A stretch of 64,000 nt of DNA from Thermoguttaceae bacterium (GCA_017405595.1 JAFRAC010000015.1:177815-241814); one strand, 5' to 3'; counted from the stretch's first letter, positions 1-8,829 are shown. Translations and numbers: made by a program. Notes: generated by a model not told the origin, from the sequence alone.

Positions 1-276
1 GGGATGGGACTCTGCGGGCTGATCAATGCCGTGATCATCATGTGGCCGAAACTCGTCGCCCACGAGATTACGCTGTCGCGGTTGTCGGTTGTTCCGGCAA
101 CCGTTTTTTTGGTCGTGTTCAGCAGCAATATGACCGGCGCCCTTCTCCCTCTTCTGTTCAAAAAATTCGGCTGGGATCCCGCTCTCATGAGCAATCCATT
201 CGTCGCGGGAATCTCCGACACCCTCGGAACCCTGATCTACATGGTTCTGGCACTCGTCTTTTTGATCGGGTTCTGA
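1..276 (+). CDS. mgtE: Magnesium transporter MgtE, C-terminal fragment
   Basis: This is the last 91 codons of a gene that begins before the window; the frame is open from base 1 to a TGA at 274-276. The translation is very hydrophobic, about two to three membrane helices. It contains the pattern typical of the final helices of MgtE divalent-cation channels: a GALLPLLFKKFGWDPAL segment, then NPFVAGISDTLGTLIY. In that family this region lines the ion pore in the inner membrane, while the missing N-terminal part would hold the cytosolic Mg-sensing and CBS domains. The family call is good for such a short piece, but ion specificity cannot be judged from it. Confidence 0.82.
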   Translation, partial: GMGLCGLINAVIIMWPKLVAHEITLSRLSVVPATVFLVVFSSNMTGALLPLLFKKFGWDPALMSNPFVAGISDTLGTLIYMVLALVFLIGF

Positions 277-326
277 TCGGCGAATCCCCGGTCTGAAACG
301 GGGACTCTCTCAGGGAGTGTTTCCGG

Positions 327-351
327 CCTTCCCCGCCCGGCGGGGGAAAGG
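327..351 (+). terminator. GC-rich hairpin after mgtE, possible terminator
   Basis: A CCTTCCCCGCC stem pairs imperfectly with GGCGGGGGAAAGG about 50 bases after the mgtE stop. No clear T-run follows, so it is at best a weak or factor-dependent terminator. Confidence 0.3.
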
Positions 352-381
352 AAGCGCGGGACAGAGGTTAAGATTTTACCG

Positions 382-410
382 TTGACGCGATTTAAGTAAA
401 CTGGTAAAAA
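382..410 (+). promoter_or_regulatory. Sigma70-type promoter for the etf operon
   Basis: TTGACG at 382-387 and TAAAAA at 405-410 are separated by 17 bases. Transcription would start near 418, leaving an untranslated leader of about 110 bases before etfB. Nothing else is apparent between 277 and 529 except the hairpin at 327-351. Confidence 0.55.
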
Positions 411-529
411 TAGACTCCGGAAAAGTTTTCAGGAGAGAAAATTGTCCCGGCGGCGGCTGCACTCTTAAGGGCTTTTGCACACAAGGGGCGGCGCCCGGCA
501 TCATAACCAGGGATTGGAGTTTTATCAGT

Positions 530-1393
530 ATGGGCTATCACTGCATTGTCTTAGTCAAACAGGTTCCCGACACCGCCAATATTACCGGCGATGCGATGAA
601 AGAGGACGGAACCGTCAACCGCGCTGCGCTTCCGGCGATTTTTAATCCCGAAGACATTCACGCGCTCGAAGCCGCCCTTGAAATCAAAGACCGGTTCGGA
701 GGAACGGTCACGGTCATCACGATGGGGCCTCCCAAGGCCGCCGATGTTCTGCGCGCCTCGCTTTACCGCGGGGCCGACCGCGCCATCCTTCTGACCGACC
801 GGCGCGCCGCCGGAAGCGACACGCTTGCAACCAGCTACATTCTTTCCCAGGCCGTGGCCACCGTGGAAAACTATGATTTCGTCTTCTGCGGCCGCCAGGC
901 GATCGACGGCGATACCGCCCAGGTCGGGCCTCAATGCGCCGAAAAACTCGGGATTCCCCAGGTCACTTATCTCGAAAAGATCATCGACGTTCAGGGGAAG
1001 AAGGCGACCCTCCGCCGCAATATCGGCGGGGGCTGGGAAGATGTCGAAACCCCGCTGCCGGTTTTGGTCACGGTGATCGAAAGCGCCAACACGCCCCGCC
1101 CCGTTTCGGCAAAGCGGTACATGAAGAACAAATACAAGCGTGTTCCCCTCGAATTCGCTCCCGACGCGCCCGAAGCCGCCGAAGCCGAAGCGCAGGGCGA
1201 TATGCTCGAACAGTGGGGACTCGATGAAATCCATGCCGACCTGCAGCGGTGCGGATTCGCCGGTTCCCCGACCAAGGTGTTCCGAATCCAGTCGATCGTT
1301 CTGAAAAAGGAAGGTTTCGCTTCGGTTGAACCGACCGAAGAGGGGATTCGCGGTCTGGTACACGAGCTGATCGAAGACCGTACGCTCGGCTAA
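530..1393 (+). CDS. etfB: Electron transfer flavoprotein, beta subunit
   Basis: The 287-residue product matches EtfB in length and motifs. It opens with a beta strand and CIVLVKQVPDT. An NPEDIHALEAAL stretch near residue 40 is followed by VITMGPP, GADRAILLTD, and the nucleotide-binding DTLATSYILSQAV and CGRQAIDGDTAQVGP segments around residues 95-130. EtfB pairs with EtfA to form a soluble FAD/AMP heterodimer that carries electrons from acyl-CoA dehydrogenases. It is the first gene of a three-gene set with etfA 63 bases downstream and an acyl-CoA dehydrogenase after that, so the electron donor is probably encoded in the same operon. Whether this ETF bifurcates electrons cannot be decided by eye. 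Confidence 0.95.
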   Translation: MGYHCIVLVKQVPDTANITGDAMKEDGTVNRAALPAIFNPEDIHALEAALEIKDRFGGTVTVITMGPPKAADVLRASLYRGADRAILLTDRRAAGSDTLATSYILSQAVATVENYDFVFCGRQAIDGDTAQVGPQCAEKLGIPQVTYLEKIIDVQGKKATLRRNIGGGWEDVETPLPVLVTVIESANTPRPVSAKRYMKNKYKRVPLEFAPDAPEAAEAEAQGDMLEQWGLDEIHADLQRCGFAGSPTKVFRIQSIVLKKEGFASVEPTEEGIRGLVHELIEDRTLG

Positions 1394-1456
1394 AACCGGT
1401 GTCTCTTTTCCAAGCACATTTAACGACCATTGGTTCAAGGAAGAAACAGAGTAGCA

Positions 1457-2488
1457 ATGACAAGCGAAAACAATCAAAACGGCGAGGTTTGGGTGTTCGC
1501 CGAACAGGATAACGGCAAACTCCAAGACGTGGTACTCGAGTTGTGCGGCCGCGCGCGCGAGCTTGCCGATAAACTCGGCGTCAAGGTGGGCGCGGTTCTG
1601 CCCGGCTCGAAAGTCGATCATCTGGCCGCGGCGCTTTACAGCCACGGCGTCGACCGGGTCTACCTTGTTGACGATCCCCGGCTGGAGTTTTTCACCAGCC
1701 TTCCCTATGCCGAGGCGGTCATCCGGCTGATCCGGAAATACGCCCCGCAGATCGTTCTTTACGGAGCAACGCCGCTGGGCCGCGACATGGCGCCGCGTAT
1801 CGCCTCGGCAACACGTTCCGGACTGACCGCCGACTGCACCGACCTGCAGATCAGCGACGTGACCGACGCCAAAACCAAAGAGGTCGCGAAGGACCTTCTT
1901 CTGCAGATCCGCCCGGCGTTCGGGGGGAACATTATCGCCACGATCATCAATCCCGCCGGCTGGCCGCAGATGGCCACCGTGCGCGAAGGGGTGATGCCGA
2001 TGAAAGAGGCGGACCCCAGCCGGAGCGGCGAACTGTTCCGGGAGATCTGCGATCTTGAAGACGCGCTCTTCGGCGTCAAGGTGATCAGCCGCTGCAAGGA
2101 AGAGAAAAAAGTGAACCTCAAAGCCGCGCGGATTATCGTCGCCGGCGGCGGGGGTGTCGGCAGCCGTGAAAACTTCCGTCTTCTGTTCGACCTGGCCGGC
2201 GCGCTGGGGGGCGCGGTCGGCGCGAGCCGTGCGGCGGTCGACGGCGGGTATATCGACCACGATTATCAGGTCGGGCAGACGGGAACCACCGTCCGTCCGG
2301 CGCTCTATATCGCCTGCGGCATCAGCGGCGCAGTTCAGCATCGCGTGGGAATGCAGGACTCGGCAAAAATCATCGCGATCAACAATGATCCGAACGCGCC
2401 GATCTTCTCGGTCGCCCACTACGGAATCGTCGGCGATCTGAACGAGGTCATCCCGATGATGATCAAGGCTGTTAAAGAGAGAAACTAA
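1457..2488 (+). CDS. etfA: Electron transfer flavoprotein, alpha subunit
   Basis: The product is 343 residues from the ATG at 1457; a TTG nine codons earlier (1430) is possible but less likely. The N-terminal half is the ETF alpha/beta domain (GEVWVFAEQDNGKLQDVVLEL, later YGATPLGRDMAPRIA). The C-terminal half is the FAD-binding domain, with AGGGGVGSRENF, GAVGASRAAVDGG, QVGQTGTTVRP, YIACGISGAVQHRVGM and INNDPNAPIFSVAHYGIVGD, all hallmark flavin-contacting motifs. It forms the FAD-bearing partner of EtfB. It lies 63 bases after etfB and 19 bases before the acyl-CoA dehydrogenase gene, so the three are almost certainly co-transcribed. Confidence 0.95.
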   Translation: MTSENNQNGEVWVFAEQDNGKLQDVVLELCGRARELADKLGVKVGAVLPGSKVDHLAAALYSHGVDRVYLVDDPRLEFFTSLPYAEAVIRLIRKYAPQIVLYGATPLGRDMAPRIASATRSGLTADCTDLQISDVTDAKTKEVAKDLLLQIRPAFGGNIIATIINPAGWPQMATVREGVMPMKEADPSRSGELFREICDLEDALFGVKVISRCKEEKKVNLKAARIIVAGGGGVGSRENFRLLFDLAGALGGAVGASRAAVDGGYIDHDYQVGQTGTTVRPALYIACGISGAVQHRVGMQDSAKIIAINNDPNAPIFSVAHYGIVGDLNEVIPMMIKAVKERN

Positions 2489-2507
2489 CCAGAAAAAGGA
2501 GTCGACG

Positions 2508-4247
2508 GTGGCCAACTTTTTTGAAGACAATAATGATATACGCTTCCTCTTCGATTACTTCGACATGAAGGAGATCGCGCAGCTGCAGGAAAGAGAAACC
2601 CCGAACGGCGATGCCGACTACCTGCCGCGCGGAATCGAAGATGTCATCGACAACTGGCGCGAAGCGCTTCGGATCGCCGGCGAAGTTGCGGCGGAAACCC
2701 TCTTCCCGAGCGCCGAAACGGTCGACGCCGAAGGGAACACTCTCAACCCGAACCAGACGGTCACGCTCCATCCGCTCGTTCAGGCGAATCTCGACAGGCT
2801 GACCCAGGCCGATCTGATGGGCTTTACCCTGCCGCGCAAATACGGGGGGCTGAACTGCCCGATTCTCGTCTACACGATGGCGACCGAAATCGTCGCGCGC
2901 GCCGACTGCTCGTTCATGAACATGTTCGGGCTGCAGGGAATCGCCGATACCATCTACGCGTTCGCCTCCGACGAAATACGGGACGAATACCTGCCGAAAT
3001 TCGCATCGGGCGAGGTGACCGGCGCCATGGTGCTGACCGAACCGGACGCGGGAAGCGATCTGCAGTCGGTGCGCGTGCGCGCCGAGCAGGACGCCGACGG
3101 GAACTGGCGCCTGAACGGCGTTAAGCGGTTCATCACCAACGGCTGCGGCGAAGTCCTTCTGGTACTTGCGCGGAGCGAACCGGAGATCAGCGACGGGCGC
3201 GGCCTTTCGCTCTTCATCGCCGACCGGGGGCCCACGGTGCGGATCCGCCACCTCGAAAGCAAACTCGGAATCCACGGTTCCCCGACCTGCGAAATGGTCT
3301 TCGACAACACGCCGTGCCGGATAATCGGCGAACGGCAGCGCGGGCTGATCACCTACGTGCTGGCGCTGATGAACGGCGCCCGCCTCGGAATCGCGGCCCA
3401 GTCGCTCGGCGTTGCCGAGGCGGCGGCCCGCCTGGCGCGGAACTACGCCCACGCGCGGGAACAGTTCGGCGCCCCGATCGAACAGCTTCCGGCGGTCGCC
3501 GACCTGGTGACGGGAATGCGGATCGACATTGAAGCCGGACGCGCGCTGGCGTATGAAACCGCCCGGATCTGCGACATCGAAAACAACACGAACCGTCTCC
3601 TCGAACGGAACGCCGATGCGCTTTCGGCCGACGAAAAGAAGACGATGAAACAGAAGTCCCGCACCCTCAAAAAGCTCAACGCCATGCTCACTCCGATGAG
3701 CAAGTACTACTGCAGCGAAATGGCGATCCGGACGGCTTCGGACGCGATTCAGGTGATGGGCGGAAGCGGCTACATGAAAGATTATCCCGCCGAACGCTAT
3801 CTGCGCGACGCGCGGATCACGAACATCTACGAGGGGACGAGCCAGCTGCAGATCGTTGCGGCGATCCGCGGCCTGACCAGCGGCGTGTATCAGAGCTATC
3901 TCGCCGAATTCGAGGCGAAAACGTATGAAGACGCCGATCTGGAAGCTCTGAAAGCGCGCCTGACGGCCGCCCGGGAAGAGCTTGCCGAAACGATCGCCTT
4001 CGCCAAAGAGCAGGGCGGGCTCTATGTGGATCTCGCCGCCCGCAAACTCGTCGATTGCGGAATCGATATCCTGATCGGGCACTACCTGCTCGGCCAGGCG
4101 ACCCGCTGCGGACGGAAAAAGAAGGTTGCCGCCTATTTCGTCGAAACGCGGCTGCCGCGGATGGCCATGAACTGCGCGGCCGTCAAAGCGGCGAACACGC
4201 AGGCCCTCGACGACTATCTCGAATTCGTCGGGCCGGCGGAAGAGTGA
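2508..4247 (+). CDS. Long acyl-CoA dehydrogenase with C-terminal extension
   Basis: A GTG start at 2508 follows an AAAAAGGAG site. The 579-residue protein contains the classic acyl-CoA dehydrogenase signature MVLTEPDAGSDLQSVRVRA followed by LNGVKRFITNG (FAD contact). It has a helical C-terminal domain with IQVMGGSGYMKDYPAERYLRDARI and the catalytic-base motif NIYEGTSQLQ, where Glu is the expected alpha-proton abstractor. Typical short-chain enzymes are about 380 residues. The extra length is an N-terminal helical segment plus about 130 residues after the catalytic core. It oxidises acyl-CoA to enoyl-CoA and passes electrons to the EtfBA encoded just upstream. Substrate chain length is not determinable here. 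Confidence 0.92.
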   Translation: MANFFEDNNDIRFLFDYFDMKEIAQLQERETPNGDADYLPRGIEDVIDNWREALRIAGEVAAETLFPSAETVDAEGNTLNPNQTVTLHPLVQANLDRLTQADLMGFTLPRKYGGLNCPILVYTMATEIVARADCSFMNMFGLQGIADTIYAFASDEIRDEYLPKFASGEVTGAMVLTEPDAGSDLQSVRVRAEQDADGNWRLNGVKRFITNGCGEVLLVLARSEPEISDGRGLSLFIADRGPTVRIRHLESKLGIHGSPTCEMVFDNTPCRIIGERQRGLITYVLALMNGARLGIAAQSLGVAEAAARLARNYAHAREQFGAPIEQLPAVADLVTGMRIDIEAGRALAYETARICDIENNTNRLLERNADALSADEKKTMKQKSRTLKKLNAMLTPMSKYYCSEMAIRTASDAIQVMGGSGYMKDYPAERYLRDARITNIYEGTSQLQIVAAIRGLTSGVYQSYLAEFEAKTYEDADLEALKARLTAAREELAETIAFAKEQGGLYVDLAARKLVDCGIDILIGHYLLGQATRCGRKKKVAAYFVETRLPRMAMNCAAVKAANTQALDDYLEFVGPAEE

Positions 4248-4290
4248 GAAAACCGGCTTGACGCGGGCGGCGGGGCCCGGCCGCGGCATT

Positions 4291-4340
4291 CCCCCCTTGA
4301 AGTCAGCACAAAAAATGTGCACTTCAAGGGGGTTTCGCTT
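4291..4340 (+). terminator. Intrinsic terminator of the etf-acd operon
   Basis: CCCCCCTTGAAGT (4291-4303) pairs with ACTTCAAGGGGG (4321-4332), and an inner GCACA/TGTGC stem closes a short A-rich loop. A modest T-containing tail follows. It lies 44 bases after the dehydrogenase stop and ahead of the GNAT gene. Confidence 0.7.
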
Positions 4341-4417
4341 TCAGGCAGATTCGGGCCTTCGGCAGCCGCGGCCCGGAAGAAATCCCGCGGCCGAAGGAAA
4401 AGGGAGGAAAACGCGGA

Positions 4418-4888
4418 ATGCGCATTGAAACCGAACGGCTTGTCTGTTCTCCCCTCAGCGATCATGAAATGAAAAAGCTGATTGAAGGCGAAAAGGACCC
4501 CGGACTCAGGCAGGCGTACTCGGAAATGCTTCAGGGGTGCCTCGATGAACCGGAAAACCGTGTGTGGTTCGCCGTGTGGGCAATGAAACTGAAGCGGCCG
4601 CCCGGGACGGTTATCGGCAATTTCTCCTTTAAGGGACTTCAGGAAGACGGGACGGTTGAAATCGGATACGGGCTGCGGGAGGGATACCGCGGCAGCGGCT
4701 ACATGACGGAAATGCTGAAGGCGGCCGTCCGGTGGGCGTTCGACCAAAAGGGTGTAACACGGATCGAGGCCGAAACGGAACCGGATAACGCGGCTTCCCA
4801 GCGGGTTCTTCTCCGCGCCGGGTTCGTTCCGGCGGGAACGTGCGGCAGGGAGGGGCCCCGGTTTGTGTTTCGGAGGGACGCGGAATGA
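4418..4888 (+). CDS. GNAT-family N-acetyltransferase (RimJ/RimL type)
   Basis: The 156-residue product has the layout of the RimJ/RimL-like GNAT subfamily. It begins with IETERLVCSPLSDHEM, contains a core beta strand TVIGNFSFKG, then VEIGYGLREGYRGSGYMTEMLKAAVRWAF, where RGSGY is the acetyl-CoA pyrophosphate loop. It ends with the family's EAETEPDNAASQRVLLRAGF motif. The GGGAGG ribosome site before ATG 4418 is strong. It stands alone between the etf terminator and the convergent phosphatase gene. Members acetylate protein N-termini, small amines or antibiotics; the substrate here is unknown. Confidence 0.88.
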   Translation: MRIETERLVCSPLSDHEMKKLIEGEKDPGLRQAYSEMLQGCLDEPENRVWFAVWAMKLKRPPGTVIGNFSFKGLQEDGTVEIGYGLREGYRGSGYMTEMLKAAVRWAFDQKGVTRIEAETEPDNAASQRVLLRAGFVPAGTCGREGPRFVFRRDAE

Positions 4889-4909
4889 ATCTGCGGGCGG
4901 GGGACCGCG

Positions 4910-6646
4910 CTATTTCGCTTTGTCTTTGCCGGAATCGCGTCCGATCACAATCACACACTGGTCGTCGGCCTGGGGGGCGCCGGCGGCAAAACGGCGGACT
5001 TCGGCAATGAGGCTTTCGCCGATCGCTTTCGGGTCGGAGGTTTTGAGGGATTCCAGAAACTTCGCGGTCCGCACGGTGCCGAAAACGCGCTGCCCGTTAT
5101 CGGACGCGCTCGAAATGCCGTCGGTCATCATGACAAACGCATCGCCCGGCTGAAGATCGACGAGGACCTCCCGGCAGTTCGTTTCGGGCATCATTGCCAC
5201 GGCATAGCCGTGTTTGCCGTAACCGACCTTTTCCAAAGCCCCGCTGCGGCGGCGCAGGAAGGGGGTTTCGTGCCCGGCGTTAAAGAGGTGGAGCTTTCCG
5301 TTGTCCGGCTCGAGAACCAGAAGAATCATGGTGATAAACCGGCTTTCCAGCTGGCTTGTGTGAAAAACGCGGTTAATCCTCTCCAGCGCGGCGGCGGGAG
5401 TCTTTTCCATCATCAGCGCGTTCTGCACATCCGACGAGAGCTTGGCCGCCAGGAGCGCGGCGGCAACCCCCTTCCCCGTGACGTCGGCCAAAACGACGGC
5501 CAGGCACCCGTTGGGCATCCGGATAAAGTCGTAAAAATCGCCGCCGATCGACTTGGCGGGCCGGTAGTAGACGTAAAACGCGTATCCCGGAAAGGCGGGC
5601 AGCTCGTCCGGCAGCAGCGCGGTCTGCACCTGATTGGCGAGAGCCATCTCCTTTTCGAGCATCTCTTCTTCGAGGAGAAGGCGCTGGTAGTTCATGTTCT
5701 CGCTGTAAAGGCCGATCTGGTTCGCGATACCGATGAGCAGATCAAGATCGCTCTCGGTGAATTTGCCGTCGCCGGTCCGGGACTCGACCAGAATCACCGC
5801 AATCGGGGGTTCTTTTTCCCCTTCGAAAACCGGCACCGCCATCGCCGAATAGATATCTTTTTTCAGAACGCTGTCGTCCCCGGAACTGAAACGCGGATCA
5901 CGGGCGGGAGAATCGGAAATGATCGCCTTTTCGTTATCGAAGACATACTGCGGAATCGAGCGGCTGATCCGTACCGGTGCGGTTCCGAGCCCGCGGCGAA
6001 GCCGGAAATCGGTCAGCTTGAGTTTCGAAGTCCTTTCGTCGGGAACCAGGACGGAAATGACATCGGCCTGCGGAAAGAGCTTTAAAAGATTCACGAAAAA
6101 CTCGGGAAGGAGCCCCTTCCGGCTCGTGACCTTTCCCCAGTTTTTCATCATCGACATCATCACGTCGAGCTTCGTCTGGAGCGTTTTCAGGCGCGCGACA
6201 AGGTCGCTCGACGGCGGGATCACCGGCTGCTGCGTCAGGTTGCGCAGATCGACCTGCGAAGTGAAGCTGATGGAATCTTTCGAAAGGGCCTCGTCGAGAA
6301 TCGCCGAACCGACCGAGTAATTCTGTGTTTCGATCCGTTTTGTTTTCGGGAGATCGGAAACGAAGATAAACTTCCCGCTGCCGATCTGGATCTGATCGCC
6401 GTCGTAAAGGAGCGTCGGTTCGGCGATCCGCCTTCCGTTGACGAAAGTGCCGTTGCTCGAAGTGATGTCGGCCACGGTAAACCGTTCGCCGTCGAAGCTG
6501 ATCCGCGCGTGAATCCGGCTGACCGCGGTATCGCTGAGACAGATATCGCTGTTCGGATTGCGTCCGATCACCGTCGTCTCTTTGACAATGGGGTACTCCG
6601 TCTGGCCCTGCGCTCCGGCCGACATCGGTTTTAGAAAGGATGGCAT
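4910..6646 (-). CDS. FHA-GAF-SpoIIE (PP2C-type) serine phosphatase
   Basis: The 578-residue regulator has three domains. An FHA domain (about residues 15-100) shows VIGRNPNSDICLSDTAVSRIHARI and SSNGTFVNGRRI, the phosphothreonine-binding pattern. A GAF domain follows (about 160-330). A C-terminal RsbU/SpoIIE PP2C phosphatase (about 350-575) has GGDFYDF, LADVTGKGVAAALLAA, NAGHETPFL and MMTDGISSA, which supply the metal-binding aspartates. Such proteins dephosphorylate anti-sigma-factor antagonists or other partners in stress signalling; the FHA domain suggests input from a Ser/Thr kinase. No kinase or anti-sigma gene lies nearby. A CAGGAGA ribosome site precedes the ATG. It sits 42 bases after suhB in the same direction. 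Confidence 0.9.
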   Translation of the reverse strand: MPSFLKPMSAGAQGQTEYPIVKETTVIGRNPNSDICLSDTAVSRIHARISFDGERFTVADITSSNGTFVNGRRIAEPTLLYDGDQIQIGSGKFIFVSDLPKTKRIETQNYSVGSAILDEALSKDSISFTSQVDLRNLTQQPVIPPSSDLVARLKTLQTKLDVMMSMMKNWGKVTSRKGLLPEFFVNLLKLFPQADVISVLVPDERTSKLKLTDFRLRRGLGTAPVRISRSIPQYVFDNEKAIISDSPARDPRFSSGDDSVLKKDIYSAMAVPVFEGEKEPPIAVILVESRTGDGKFTESDLDLLIGIANQIGLYSENMNYQRLLLEEEMLEKEMALANQVQTALLPDELPAFPGYAFYVYYRPAKSIGGDFYDFIRMPNGCLAVVLADVTGKGVAAALLAAKLSSDVQNALMMEKTPAAALERINRVFHTSQLESRFITMILLVLEPDNGKLHLFNAGHETPFLRRRSGALEKVGYGKHGYAVAMMPETNCREVLVDLQPGDAFVMMTDGISSASDNGQRVFGTVRTAKFLESLKTSDPKAIGESLIAEVRRFAAGAPQADDQCVIVIGRDSGKDKAK

Positions 6647-6688
6647 TAACGTCTCCTGAGAATGGGGAAAGAATTCCGGCCGCGGTTT

Positions 6689-7507
6689 TTACGCCCGCTG
6701 CGCGAGCGTCCGCCGAAACTCTTCGTAGAGCTGCGGTGTCGACGCGGCAACGACCCCGGCGTGCGCGAGATCAACTTCGCCCCCGTCGGGCGCGGTAATG
6801 ATTCCGCCCGCTTCCCGTACAAGAAGGACACCGGCGGCGGAATCCCACGCGTGCGCGGTCTGGCAGGAAAGGAGATCGAAACGGCCCGCGGCGAGATAGG
6901 CGAGGTTCAGCGCCGTTGAACCGCTGCGCCGGATCGCCTGGCAGGAACGAACCATTTCCTGAAAAGCGAGGTAGTCGGGGGAATCGAACGATGTTTGGGT
7001 CGGGAACGAAACCGAGGCCAGGGCGTATTCCATCTTAGTTACGCTGCTGACCGAAACCGCCTCGCCGTTCAAATACGCGCCTTCCCCCTTGACCGCCGTA
7101 AAGAGCTCGTCCGCCGAAGGGTTGAAGAAAACGCCGCAAAGCAGATCGTTCCCCCGGGCAAGCGCGATCGAAGGGCCGAACATCGGAACGCCGTGAACAA
7201 AATTCGTGGTGCCGTCGATCGGGTCGACAATCCACGTGAGCGGCCTGTCGACCGGAGCGAGGCGCCCGCACTGCGTCTCTTTCAGGCACCGCGCCCCGGG
7301 AACCGCCTCTTCGCCGACGAACCACGTTTCGGGAAACCGCTGGAAAAGGATCCGCATGATTTCCCGCTGGCAGGCGACATCGGTCTCGGTAACAAGGTCG
7401 GCCCACCCTTTTTCGCGGAACGGAATTCTTCCGGCTTTCCCTTTCATAATCAGGCCGGCCGCCCGCGCGGCGTCGACGGCGGCGGCAAGATATTCGCGGA
7501 GATTCAT
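6689..7507 (-). CDS. suhB: Inositol monophosphatase family protein (SuhB-like)
   Basis: The 272-residue protein carries the Mg-dependent inositol monophosphatase signatures: DLVTETDVACQREIM, WFVGEEAVPG (metal-binding Glu), WIVDPIDGTTNFVHGVPMFG (motif 1 with the catalytic aspartates) and AWDSAAGVLLVREAGG (motif 2). It hydrolyses myo-inositol phosphate or related sugar/nucleotide phosphates in the cytosol. An AAAGGAAG ribosome site supports the start at 7507. It lies between mnmA (43 bases upstream) and the FHA phosphatase, all leftward. The family also includes CysQ and FBPase-like enzymes, so inositol specificity is not proven. Confidence 0.88.
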   Translation of the reverse strand: MNLREYLAAAVDAARAAGLIMKGKAGRIPFREKGWADLVTETDVACQREIMRILFQRFPETWFVGEEAVPGARCLKETQCGRLAPVDRPLTWIVDPIDGTTNFVHGVPMFGPSIALARGNDLLCGVFFNPSADELFTAVKGEGAYLNGEAVSVSSVTKMEYALASVSFPTQTSFDSPDYLAFQEMVRSCQAIRRSGSTALNLAYLAAGRFDLLSCQTAHAWDSAAGVLLVREAGGIITAPDGGEVDLAHAGVVAASTPQLYEEFRRTLAQRA

Positions 7508-7549
7508 CGTTCTTCCTTTCCGAAAGGCGGGACTCGCTTGACTGACATC

Positions 7550-8776
7550 TTATTCTTTATTTTCGGCAATAATCGCCCCGCCGATGAGACGGTCCTTCCA
7601 GTAGCAGACAAGCGACTGGCCGGGCGCGATGCCGTAACGGGGCTCGTCGAGACGGGCCGAAACCGATCCGCCGGGCCGCAGCGTGACCTCGGCGCCGACC
7701 GCGGGAGAACGGTAGCGGATTTTGACCTCGGCGCGGAACGGCGTGCCGACCGGCACCGGCGCGAGCCAGTTCGAATCGACGGCGCTGACTTCGGTCCGGG
7801 CCAGATCGCCGTAACTTCCCAAAACCACCTCGTTGCGGAGAGGAACAATTTTCTGAACAAAGGTCCGCTGGCCGAACCCGATTCCGAGCCCTTTCCGCTG
7901 ACCGACGGTGTACTTCTCGTAGCCGCCGTGGCGGCCCATCACCGTGCCGTCGAGCGAGACAAAGTTCCCCCCGGTTTCCAGCGGGCCGGAGATCCGGCGC
8001 AGGAAATCGGACGGAACCTCGCCGGCGGGAACGAAGCAGAGGTCCTGACTTTCCCGCTTTCCGGCGATCGGAAGGCGCGCTTCGCGCGCGATCCGGCGGA
8101 CATCGGTTTTCGTCATGCCGGCGAGCGGAAAATGAACCATCGAAAGGTTTTCGCGGCGGACCGCGTAGAGGACATAGGACTGGTCCTTTTTCGGATCGGA
8201 CCCCCGCAAAACGGCCGGCGCTTCGGGGGATTCCCCTTCCAGCCATGGCGGGAGGCCGCACGCCGAGGCTTTCCACCCGGCGCTCGTTGTCCGCTGAATA
8301 TAATGCCCCGTGGCAAACGAATCGAACCGATACTGCCGGGCCAGGTCGAGAAGGGCGCCGAACTTCAGGATGCGGTTGCATAGAACGCACGGGTTCGGGG
8401 TCCGGCCGGCAAGGTATTCGCTCTTCCAATTTTCGACCACGCGGCTGAAAATCGGCCCGGCATCGAAAACGCCAAAGGGGATACCGAGAGCCCGGGCGAC
8501 ACGCAGCGCGTCGAGAGCGTCGAGCGGCATGGGGAAAAGGTCGGGTGTCCAGAAGATCCGCCGCCGGTCCGGTTCGCCGCCGAGCGTCAGAACCGGAATA
8601 TTTTTATGTTCGGAAGACTCGCGCCAAAAGCGTTCCGACTCGTCGGAATCGAGAGACCGCTGGAAAGGATGACGCATAAAGAGGGCGGCCGGCGAAAGTC
8701 CCTTCTCTTTGAGAAGAAACGCCGCCGTCGAACTGTCGACGCCCCCTGAAAGGGCCACAAGTGTTTTTAAAGCCAT
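7550..8776 (-). CDS. mnmA: tRNA-specific 2-thiouridylase MnmA
   Basis: The 408-residue enzyme shows all MnmA landmarks. The PP-loop ATP-binding SGGVDSSTAAFLL is at residues 9-21. A catalytic cysteine lies in TPNPCVLCNRILKFG, and FATGHY and KDQSYVLY follow. A second catalytic cysteine is in SQDLCFVP, and GRHGGYEKYTVGQRKGLGI precedes the C-terminal beta-barrel. It thiolates U34 of tRNA-Lys, -Glu and -Gln using activated sulfur. An insert of about 20 residues after the CNR region is unremarkable. It is the first gene of a leftward cluster with suhB and the FHA phosphatase. Confidence 0.96.
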   Translation of the reverse strand: MALKTLVALSGGVDSSTAAFLLKEKGLSPAALFMRHPFQRSLDSDESERFWRESSEHKNIPVLTLGGEPDRRRIFWTPDLFPMPLDALDALRVARALGIPFGVFDAGPIFSRVVENWKSEYLAGRTPNPCVLCNRILKFGALLDLARQYRFDSFATGHYIQRTTSAGWKASACGLPPWLEGESPEAPAVLRGSDPKKDQSYVLYAVRRENLSMVHFPLAGMTKTDVRRIAREARLPIAGKRESQDLCFVPAGEVPSDFLRRISGPLETGGNFVSLDGTVMGRHGGYEKYTVGQRKGLGIGFGQRTFVQKIVPLRNEVVLGSYGDLARTEVSAVDSNWLAPVPVGTPFRAEVKIRYRSPAVGAEVTLRPGGSVSARLDEPRYGIAPGQSLVCYWKDRLIGGAIIAENKE

Positions 8777-8799
8777 CTTTCTACCGAATCCCTGACGAT

Positions 8800-8829
8800 G
8801 CCGCCGGGAAAGGAGCCTTTCCCGGCGGC
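8800..8829. repeat. Perfect 14-bp inverted repeat between divergent genes
   Basis: Bases 8800-8813 and 8816-8829 are exact reverse complements (GCCGCCGGGAAAGG and CCTTTCCCGGCGGC) with a 2-base gap. It sits 24 bases upstream of the mnmA start and upstream of the divergent DUF1080 promoter. It could be an mRNA leader hairpin for mnmA or a protein-binding palindrome. No T-run flanks it on either side, so a simple terminator is unlikely. Confidence 0.6.

Noticed and set aside
551..4322. Long open frames antisense to the etf and dehydrogenase genes (up to 659 codons)
   Set aside because: They mirror strongly supported genes on the other strand, have Arg/Asp/His-rich low-information translations, and arise from GC-biased third positions. 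The same applies to antisense frames at 42546-44645, 46104-47930, 49186-51099, 16338-17858 and 61940-63571.
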